Below are positions 1 to 6,926 of a stretch of 6,926 nt of DNA, piece after piece; positions within the stretch are counted from its first letter, which is position 1; every line of letters begins with the position of its first letter. The notes under the pieces were generated by a model. It was not told where the DNA came from. It did not search any database and saw only the letters and a program-made list of their open reading frames with translations. The stretch comes from Candidatus Methanoprimaticola hominis (GTDB taxonomy: Archaea; Thermoplasmatota; Thermoplasmata; Methanomassiliicoccales; Methanomethylophilaceae). The stretch covers positions 1 to 6,926 of the forward strand of contig LVVU01000127.1 of the NCBI GenBank assembly GCA_006954465.1. The letters run 5' to 3'. Made by a program: the position numbers and the translations under genes.

Positions 1-2233
1 TCCTCTCATCGGTCTTGATGGTGATGACGCCCTTCCCTCCGCGGCGGGTCTTCCTGTAGTCGTCCACATCGGAGATCTTGCCGTATCCGTTCTCGGACAC
101 CGTGAGGAGCCTGTCGCCGGCAGTCACGACCGCCATGGAGACCACGCGGTCGCCGTCGTTGAGGGTCATACCCTTGACCCCCATCGTATCCCTTCCCATG
201 GCACGGACGTCGGACTCGTCGAACCTGACGGCCTGACCGTCGGCGGATGCGATGATGATCTGCTCGTCGCCGTTGGTGATGTCGGTCTCGATGAGCTCGT
301 CGCCCTCGTCCAGCTTGATCGCCTTGATGCCGCGTGCGCGGACGTTGCCGTAGGCGGCGAGGGAGGTCTTCTTGATCAGCCCCTCGCGGGTGCAGAACAC
401 CAGGTACCTGTCCTCCGGGAATCCGGACGCGCAGATCGTGTTGACGACCTTCTCGCCCTCCTCTAGGTCGGACAGGAGGTTGACGATCGGCTTGCCCTTG
501 GACTGCCTGCTGCCCTCGGGGATCCTGTATCCCTTGAGCCAATGCAGGCGGCCGCAGTTGGTGATGAACATCACGTAGTCGTGGGACGATGTCACGAACA
601 TCGAGGCGACGTGGTCCTCCTCCTTGGTCTGCATGGCCGTGAGGCCCACTCCTCCGCGGGACTGCTGACGGTAGGTGCTCAGCGGGATCCTCTTGATGTA
701 GTTGTCAGCGGAGATCGTGATGACGACCTGCTCCCTCGGGATGAGGTCCTCCTCGTCCGAATCGATGGCGTTGGGGTCGATGACGGTCCTGCGGTCGTCG
801 CCGTAGGTGTCCTCCATCTCCTTGAGCTCGTCCTTGATGATGCCCAGGACCCTCTCTTCGCGGGCGAGGATGTCCTTCAGGTCGTTCATCGTGACGATCA
901 GGGCCTCGTACTCCTCGCGCAGGGAGGTGATCTCGAGCCCGGTCAGCTTCTGGAGCCTCATATCCAGGATGGCCTTGGCCTGATCCGAATCGATGGAGAG
1001 GAGCTCCTGCAGACCCTGGTTGGCGGATTCCGCATCATCGGATGCGCGGATCAGCGCGATGGTCTGGTCCAGCATGTTCAGCGCCTTCATCAGACCCTCG
1101 AGTATGTGGAAGCGCTTCTCGGCCTGTGCGAGGTCGAACCTGGTCCTCCTGACGACGACATCCTTCCTGTGGTCGATGTAGTGGCCGATGAGGGCCTTCA
1201 GGCTAAGGGTGGTGGGCTTGTTGTCCACCAGTGCGATGTTGATGATGCCGTATGTGATCTCCATGTTGGTCTTCTTGAACAGGTTCTCGAGGACCACGTT
1301 GGCCAGGGCATCCTTGTGCAGCTCGATGACGATGCGCATCCCGTGCCTGTCGGACTCGTCGCGGAGATCGGTGATGCCCTCGATCTCCTTGTTCTTGACA
1401 CGGTCGGCGATCTGCTCGATGAGCATGGACTTGTTGACCTGGTAGGGGATCTCGTCGACGATGATCCTCTCCTTGCCGTTGCCCATCTCCTCGATGTGGG
1501 TGTTGGACCTGACCCTGAGCTTGCCGCGCCCCGTCTCGTAGGCGGAGCGGATGCCCGAGAGCCCGTAGATGGTTCCTCCGGTTGGGAAATCGGGACCCTT
1601 CACGAACTGCATCAGGTCCTCCAGGACGGCGTCCGGGTGATCGATCTGATAGACGATGGCGTCGCACACCTCGCGGAGGTTGTGGGGCGGCATCTTCGTG
1701 GCCATTCCGACGGCGATACCGTCGGATCCGTTCACCAGGAGGTTCGGGAACTTGGAGGGCATGACCGAGGGCTCCTTCAGGGAGCCGTCGTAGTTGTCGA
1801 CCATGTCGACGGTGTCCTTGTCCAGGTCCGCCATCAGATCGCTGGCCATCTTGGTGAGCCTGGCCTCGGTGTAACGCATGGCCGCCGCGGAATCGCCGTC
1901 GACGGAACCGAAGTTACCCTGTCCGTCCACCATGGGATACCTGAGCGAGAATGGCTGGGCCATCCTCACCATCGCATCGTACGCGGCGGTGTCTCCATGG
2001 GGATGGTACTTTCCCAGGACCTCTCCGACCACGGTCGCAGACTTCTTGTGGGGGCGGTTGTACTGCAGCCCCAGGTTGTTCATGGCGAACAGGATCTTCC
2101 TGTGGACCGGCTTCAGACCGTCGCGGACGTCCGGAAGGGCGCGTCCGACGATGACACTCATGGAGTAGTCGATGTAGGAGCGCTGCATCTCCTTCTCGAT
2201 GGGCTGGATTATGAGTTTTCTCTCTCCGTCCAT
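1..2233 (-). CDS. gyrA: DNA gyrase subunit A, 3' end outside window
   Basis: This is the DNA breakage-reunion subunit of DNA gyrase, which with GyrB forms an A2B2 type IIA topoisomerase that adds negative supercoils using ATP. The frame is open from the ATG at 2233 to base 1, giving 744 residues with no stop. The N-terminal winged-helix/tower domain carries [20 protein letters not shown] (about 26-45), the quinolone-region motif [11 protein letters not shown] (76-86) and the catalytic tyrosine in AMRYTE at Y121. The C-terminal DNA-wrapping beta-pinwheel starts near residue 500, with the GyrA box QSRGGVG at 524-530 and a related motif TRRGGKG at 729-735; two such motifs also occur in Bacillus-type GyrA. 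Family members are about 800-880 residues, so roughly 60-100 are missing at the edge. GyrA rather than ParC is indicated by the GyrA box. It starts 4 bases after the gyrB stop, so the two are surely cotranscribed and probably translationally coupled. Confidence 0.97.
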   Translation of the reverse strand, partial: MDGERKLIIQPIEKEMQRSYIDYSMSVIVGRALPDVRDGLKPVHRKILFAMNNLGLQYNRPHKKSATVVGEVLGKYHPHGDTAAYDAMVRMAQPFSLRYPMVDGQGNFGSVDGDSAAAMRYTEARLTKMASDLMADLDKDTVDMVDNYDGSLKEPSVMPSKFPNLLVNGSDGIAVGMATKMPPHNLREVCDAIVYQIDHPDAVLEDLMQFVKGPDFPTGGTIYGLSGIRSAYETGRGKLRVRSNTHIEEMGNGKERIIVDEIPYQVNKSMLIEQIADRVKNKEIEGITDLRDESDRHGMRIVIELHKDALANVVLENLFKKTNMEITYGIINIALVDNKPTTLSLKALIGHYIDHRKDVVVRRTRFDLAQAEKRFHILEGLMKALNMLDQTIALIRASDDAESANQGLQELLSIDSDQAKAILDMRLQKLTGLEITSLREEYEALIVTMNDLKDILAREERVLGIIKDELKEMEDTYGDDRRTVIDPNAIDSDEEDLIPREQVVITISADNYIKRIPLSTYRQQSRGGVGLTAMQTKEEDHVASMFVTSSHDYVMFITNCGRLHWLKGYRIPEGSRQSKGKPIVNLLSDLEEGEKVVNTICASGFPEDRYLVFCTREGLIKKTSLAAYGNVRARGIKAIKLDEGDELIETDITNGDEQIIIASADGQAVRFDESDVRAMGRDTMGVKGMTLNDGDRVVSMAVVTAGDRLLTVSENGYGKISDVDDYRKTRRGGKGVITIKTDER

Positions 2234-2237
2234 GATA

Positions 2238-4172
<1,935 letters not shown>

Positions 4173-4182
<10 letters not shown>

Positions 4183-4418
4183 GCGCGCACGACGCGCATG
4201 CGCACGCGTGTAATAAAGGAGGGTCGGGCCTCGCAGCACGTGTCGATCCGCGCGTCGAGGCTCGCGGACAGCCGGTTCCGGAGGCATCGGACGTGCTCCA
4301 TCCACCCCGTGAGCACCATGGACTCGACGGGATCGGAGCAGGCCCCCGAACCGAGGGAGGGGCGTTTGTCGAGGAATCTGTGCTTGAAGTCGTAGCCGTG
4401 CTCGGCCGCGTAATCCAT
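4173..4418 (-). CDS. Small hypothetical ORF upstream of gyrB
   Basis: This is an 81-codon minus-strand frame from the ATG at 4418, beginning MDYAAEHGYDFKHRFLDK. I do not recognise a family. For a coding region: the codons resemble those of neighbouring genes (GAC, TTC, AAG, ATC, CTC, GAG, AGG), and the open frame continues upstream in the same style to about 4500 (GSFGDELGRCEGAIRET), so the true start could differ. Against it: no clear ribosome binding site is seen, no in-frame GTG or TTG lies in 4419-4500, the C-terminal 17 residues are encoded by the low-complexity alternating CG tract, and the stop codon TAA lies inside the gyrB TATA box. It has two cysteines in a row (TCCEA) and two plausible helices, with no signal peptide or membrane segment. 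It may be a small gene, a degraded remnant or chance. Confidence 0.25.
4174..4212. repeat. Alternating purine-pyrimidine tract (Z-DNA-prone)
   Basis: Bases 4174-4191 alternate strictly pyrimidine-purine (TATATATA followed by CGCGCGCACG). After one purine-purine phase break at 4191/4192, bases 4192-4212 alternate strictly again (mostly CG, CA and GT steps). The second half contains the perfect 10-bp palindrome GCGCATGCGC (4194-4203) and ACGCGT (4204-4209). Such tracts are the classic substrate for left-handed Z-DNA under negative supercoiling. It covers and directly flanks the gyrB TATA box. Whether it flips in the cell is unknown. Confidence 0.6.
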
Positions 4419-4478
4419 CCTGCCGTCTATCGTCTCCCTGATTGCGCCCTCGCATCTCCCCAGCTCGTCGCCGAATGA

Positions 4479-4492
4479 GCCGGAGGTCCGGC
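4479..4492. promoter_or_regulatory. 14-bp inverted repeat upstream of thiC promoter
   Basis: The sequence GCCGGA-GG-TCCGGC has perfect 6-bp arms around a 2-bp centre and ends six bases before the putative thiC TATA element. Its position suits a transcription-factor operator. Archaeal thiamine genes are known to be controlled by ThiN-domain HTH regulators in some lineages, but I have no motif match, and in GC-rich DNA a repeat like this can arise by chance. Confidence 0.25.
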
Positions 4493-4497
4493 CAATC

Positions 4498-4506
4498 CTT
4501 TTTAGG
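4498..4506 (+). promoter_or_regulatory. Putative TATA box of thiC
   Basis: CTTTTTAGG is the AT-rich element closest to the expected archaeal TATA position, centred about 34 bases before the thiC ATG at 4536. This predicts a transcript with a leader of only about 5-10 bases. A second AT-rich stretch (GATATAC, 4516-4522) is too close to the ATG to act as the TATA box. I see no TPP riboswitch core between here and the start codon. Confidence 0.5.
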
Positions 4507-4535
4507 GACTCCCTCGGATATACGGACGAGTCACC

Positions 4536-5826
4536 ATGAGCACCATAATGGAGCAGGCCCGCCGCGGAGAAGTCACGGACCTCATGCGCGCTATAGCCGA
4601 GAAGGAGGGCGTCAGCCCCGAGTTCGTACGCAACGGTATCGCCTCGGGTCGCATACCACAACCCCGTCCACGATGCGGAGCCCGCCGCCATCGGTGAAGG
4701 TTTGTCCGTCAAGATCAACGTCAATCTCGGAACCTCCAGGGACATCGTGGACCTCGATTCCGAGCTCGAGAAGCTCCGTGTCGGACTCCGCTACGGCGCC
4801 GACGCGGTCATGGACCTGAGCACCGGAGGGGACATCGACGCCATACGTGCCAGACTCCTGAAGGAATGCCCTGTGATGATGGGTTCCGTCCCGATCTACC
4901 AGACCGGGCTGACCGCAGCGAGGAGGAACGCCGTGGTCGAGATGACCGAGGACGACATCTTCAACGGCATCGAGAAGCACGCCAAGGACGGGATGGACTT
5001 CATGACCGTCCACTGCGGGATCACCCGCGAATCGGTCGCGTGGCTCCAGAAGAGCGGCCGCCTCATGGACGTCGTTTCCAGGGGAGGATCGTTCCTCACC
5101 GCATGGATCCTCCACAACGAGGAGGAGAACCCCCTCTACAAGAACTACGACTACCTGCTCGAGATGGCTCGCAAGTACGAGTTCACTCTGTCCCTAGGAG
5201 ACGGATTCAGGCCCGGATGCATCGATGATGCTTCCGATCAGGCGCAGATCTCCGAGCTCATGACCCTCGGGCATCTCGTCAAGCGCGCCAGGGCCGCCGG
5301 CGTCCAGAACATGGTCGAAGGCCCTGGACACGTCCCCCTGGACCAGGTCCCGATGAACATACAGCTCCAGAAGAGGCTCTGCGACGGGGCCCCGTTCTAC
5401 GTTCTCGGACCCCTCGTCACCGACATCGCGCCCGGATACGACCATATCGTGGGCGCCATCGGAGGATCGGTCGCGGCTCAGGCCGGTGCCGACTTCCTCT
5501 GCTACCTGACCCCTGCGGAGCACCTGTCCCTCCCGGACGTCGACGATGTCAGGGAAGGCGTGATCGCCTCGAAGATCGCCGCCCACGTCGGCGACCTGTG
5601 CAGAGGGATCGGAAGGGAGAGGGATCAGCGCATGGCGAAGGCCAGGAAGGTCCTGGACTGGAACACCATGTACGACACCTGCATAGATCCGGAGAAGGCC
5701 CGCAGATACAGATGCAGAGGCTGCACGGAGGAGAGCGAAGGATGCTCCATGTGCGGCGATGTATGCGCGATCAAGATCGTCAACACCTACATGAGCAAGG
5801 ACGACAAGGGCGGACACGACTGCTGA
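4536..5826 (+). CDS. thiC: Phosphomethylpyrimidine synthase ThiC, frame broken near 4656
   Basis: ThiC is a radical-SAM enzyme that rearranges aminoimidazole ribotide to HMP phosphate in thiamine biosynthesis. The N-terminus is in the frame of the ATG at 4536 (MSTIMEQARRGEVTDLMRAI... to IASGR, ending 4652); the rest continues in the next frame from about 4657 (HNPVHDAEPAAIGEGL...) to the TGA at 5826. Without the shift, the first frame stops at 4695. Conserved motifs downstream are KINVNLGTS, DLSTGGD, VHCGIT, GDGFRPGCIDD, VEGPGHVPLDQVPMNI, TDIAPGYDHIVGAIGG, the LTPAEHL metal site and a C-terminal CSMCGDVC cluster-binding motif. Restored length would be about 430 residues, normal for archaeal ThiC. 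The second frame alone could start only at TTG 4702, which is really an internal leucine of GEGLSVK, and would lose about 57 residues. It may be a pseudogene, a sequencing error or, least likely, recoding. Gene identity is certain; integrity is not. Confidence 0.93.
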
Positions 5827-5846
5827 GGTCGAAGAACAGGGAATGG

Positions 5847-5918
5847 AGCCACTGGAGGGGATCGAACCCCCGGCCTACGGTTTACGAAACCGCCGCTCTA
5901 CCGCTGAGCCACAGTGGC
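5847..5918 (-). tRNA. tRNA-Thr (anticodon CGT)
   Basis: The minus strand folds into a complete cloverleaf. The 7-bp acceptor stem pairs GCCACTG with CAGTGGC, the D stem pairs GCTC with GAGC around AGCGGTA, and the anticodon stem pairs GCGGT with ACCGT around the loop TTCGTAA, giving anticodon CGT, which reads the threonine codon ACG. A 5-base variable loop is followed by a T arm pairing GGGGG with CCCTC around TTCGATC. The discriminator base is T, as expected for archaeal tRNA-Thr. CCA is not encoded and there is no intron. The gene converges on thiC, with about 20 bases between them. Confidence 0.97.
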
Positions 5919-5942
5919 AATGAAAGGCGCGATTGATTACTC

Positions 5943-5951
5943 CTATTTAAC
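5943..5951 (-). promoter_or_regulatory. TATA box of tRNA-Thr
   Basis: On the minus strand, GTTAAATAG is centred about 29 bases before the first base of the mature tRNA. This is the archaeal promoter spacing and predicts a transcript start a few bases ahead of the tRNA 5' end. Confidence 0.6.
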
Positions 5952-5965
5952 GAGTAAGATGGACC

Positions 5966-5994
5966 GATTGAGGGGCGCGTGAAGCCCCTCAATC
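5966..5994 (-). terminator. Perfect 11-bp hairpin at 3' end of endonuclease IV-like gene
   Basis: GATTGAGGGGC and GCCCCTCAATC pair perfectly over 11 bp around a 7-base loop. The hairpin includes the TGA stop (5991-5989) of the minus-strand gene and ends 14 bases before the tRNA-Thr TATA box. No T-run follows the stem on the minus strand, so it is not a canonical bacterial-type intrinsic terminator. It could terminate or pause transcription, protect the mRNA 3' end, or insulate the tRNA promoter. Confidence 0.5.
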
Positions 5995-6801
5995 CCTCTT
6001 GTATTGCGGGAAGAGGTCCCTGAAGACCACCGCATCCTTCTCGATCAGCGGCGATTCGCTGATGAACGTGCAGTCCTGCTTGGAATCCTGGAGGACGTGT
6101 GCCAGCATGGCCATGTCGGGCTCCTTGACATCCAGCGGGAGGTGGGAGATCTCGCCCTTCTCCCCGTATTTGATGCAGCTGATGTGGAAATGGGCGATCG
6201 GTCCGCAGAGGGAGAAGAACTCGTCGGTCAGATCCCTCATGTCGTCCTCGGTCCTGAGGCATCCGTGTCCGCGGGCATGGACATGGGCGACATCCAGAAC
6301 GGGACGGACCCCGTCCACCGATTCCATGACCTGTGCGATCTCCTTCAGAGTGCCGTACTGACCGAGCTTCCCCATGGTCTCCACGCCGAGGGTCACATCC
6401 CTTATGCCCTCGTCGTCGAGCATGTCCTTGCATCTCGACAGCCCTGCGACGACCGAATCGGTGGCCGTCTCGGGGGATTTCCCGTAGGATGCGGCATGGA
6501 TCACGATGATGTACGCACCGAGATTGTGAGCCGCACGGGCGGTGCTCATCACCCATTCGATGCTCTTCTCGCGGGTCTCGAGGTTGTCCGAGTTGAAGCT
6601 TATGAAATAAGGCGCGTGGCAGCTCAGCCTGATGTCGAGCTCCTTCGCCTTGGCCCCTACCTCGAGGGCGCGCTCCGGCTTGATGCGGGCGCCGCGGACG
6701 AACTCGACCTCGAGGGCGTCCAACCCTATGCTGCGGGTGTATTCCAACGCACCCTCCGGCGTCTTTCCGGCGGCGGGATATCCCGCAGGTCCGAATCTCA
6801 T
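5989..6801 (-). CDS. Endonuclease IV-like TIM-barrel protein (AP endonuclease family)
   Basis: This 270-residue protein belongs to the endonuclease IV/xylose isomerase-like TIM-barrel superfamily. True endonuclease IV cuts the backbone 5' of abasic sites in base excision repair using three zinc ions. Most zinc ligands can be placed: H62 in CHAPYF, H102 in VIHAAS, E141 in GVETMG, D170 and H173 in VLDVAH (same spacing as D179/H182 of E. coli Nfo), H206 in HFHIS, H220 in GEISHLP and E249 in SESP. The aspartate two residues before the penultimate histidine (D229 in Nfo) is not obvious; I218 stands there and E217 is next to it. Length is close to bacterial Nfo (about 280). The start MRFGPAGYP is typical of archaeal members, and the ATG lies about 25 bases from an AT-rich promoter element. 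The divergent glycosylase-like gene supports a repair role. Another TIM-barrel activity cannot be excluded. Confidence 0.85.
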   Translation of the reverse strand: MRFGPAGYPAAGKTPEGALEYTRSIGLDALEVEFVRGARIKPERALEVGAKAKELDIRLSCHAPYFISFNSDNLETREKSIEWVMSTARAAHNLGAYIIVIHAASYGKSPETATDSVVAGLSRCKDMLDDEGIRDVTLGVETMGKLGQYGTLKEIAQVMESVDGVRPVLDVAHVHARGHGCLRTEDDMRDLTDEFFSLCGPIAHFHISCIKYGEKGEISHLPLDVKEPDMAMLAHVLQDSKQDCTFISESPLIEKDAVVFRDLFPQYKRD

Positions 6802-6822
6802 GCACCGTGGAATGCGACCTGC

Positions 6823-6830
6823 TTATTATT
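6823..6830. promoter_or_regulatory. AT-rich element, possible bidirectional TATA box
   Basis: TTATTATT (AATAATAA on the minus strand) is the only A/T-rich octamer in the 52-bp divergent intergenic region. It lies about 22-29 bases from the minus-strand ATG at 6801 and 24-31 bases from the plus-strand ATG at 6854. Both distances fit an archaeal TATA box for leaderless or near-leaderless transcripts. Confidence 0.5.
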
Positions 6831-6853
6831 CGGTATTGCCGATACGGGCAGGC

Positions 6854-6926
6854 ATGAAGCTGAAGCTCGACGTCTCCCTCGATCCCACCCTGGGATGCGG
6901 ACAGGCGCACCGTTGGAGGAAGACCG
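6854..6926 (+). CDS. N-terminus of a probable 8-oxoguanine/AlkA-type DNA glycosylase, partial
   Basis: Only 24 residues lie inside the window, beginning MKLKLDVSLDPTLGCGQAHR and followed by WRKT. The pattern L-D-x-T-L-x-x-G-Q-[AS]-F-R-W is the conserved N-terminal signature of OGG1-type and related AlkA/HhH-GPD DNA glycosylases; here His replaces the usual Phe before RW. These enzymes excise oxidised or alkylated bases, leaving abasic sites. The divergent endonuclease IV-like neighbour could cleave such sites, which supports the call. The ATG is 24-31 bases from the putative TATA element. The catalytic Lys/Asp region lies beyond the right edge, so the precise subfamily cannot be told. Confidence 0.6.
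   Translation, partial: MKLKLDVSLDPTLGCGQAHRWRKT

Noticed and set aside
4420..4535. TPP riboswitch upstream of thiC.
   Set aside because: No recognisable THI-element core was found, and the inferred leader is only a few bases long.
4702..5826. thiC taken as an intact gene starting at TTG 4702.
   Set aside because: That TTG is the leucine of the conserved GEGLSVK segment; clear ThiC N-terminal sequence lies upstream in another frame, so this would be an artificial truncation.
5827..5990. tRNA-Thr as an integration site with a 3' direct repeat (att site).
   Set aside because: No integrase, mobile gene or repeated tRNA 3' fragment is visible in the window.
5882..6910. A 342-codon minus-strand frame overlapping the endonuclease IV-like gene and the tRNA.
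   Set aside because: It runs through the tRNA and the divergent promoter, is Arg/Gly/Pro-rich, and lies in another frame of a recognisable gene.

Overview
The window looks like chromosomal housekeeping sequence from a GC-rich archaeon, most likely a euryarchaeon of the Thermoplasmata, with the methanogenic order Methanomassiliicoccales as my best guess. The reasons are: TATA-box elements about 25-35 bases upstream of start codons with almost no 5' leader; a tRNA-Thr with U at the discriminator position and no encoded CCA; an archaeal-style endonuclease IV-like protein and archaeal-style ThiC; and a two-gene DNA gyrase of bacterial type, which euryarchaea such as Thermoplasmata carry. The order-level placement is inference from memory of these families, not a search result.

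Layout. Bases 1-4145 (minus strand) hold a gyrB-gyrA operon. gyrB is complete (635 residues). gyrA follows after a 4-base gap and runs off the left edge after 744 residues, probably lacking only its last 60-100. Bases 4146-4535 hold the gyrB promoter, which sits in an unusual 39-bp alternating purine-pyrimidine tract, a weakly supported small minus-strand ORF, and the thiC promoter. Bases 4536-5826 (plus) hold thiC (HMP-phosphate synthase of thiamine biosynthesis), whose reading frame is broken near base 4656. A tRNA-Thr(CGT) gene lies convergently at 5847-5918 with its own TATA box. A perfect 11-bp hairpin at 5966-5994 overlaps the stop codon of an endonuclease IV-like gene (5989-6801, minus). 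From 6854 a divergent gene begins whose first 24 residues look like an 8-oxoguanine/AlkA-type DNA glycosylase.

How the genes relate. GyrB and GyrA form one enzyme, the A2B2 gyrase that introduces negative supercoils. The divergent glycosylase and AP-endonuclease-like pair could perform successive steps of base excision repair and appear to share one AT-rich promoter element placed nearly symmetrically between their start codons. thiC is an isolated thiamine gene here.

I see no mobile element, CRISPR array or defence system, and nothing that amounts to a wholly new system. The most notable points are the thiC frameshift, the Z-DNA-prone tract over the gyrase promoter, and the symmetric repair-gene promoter.
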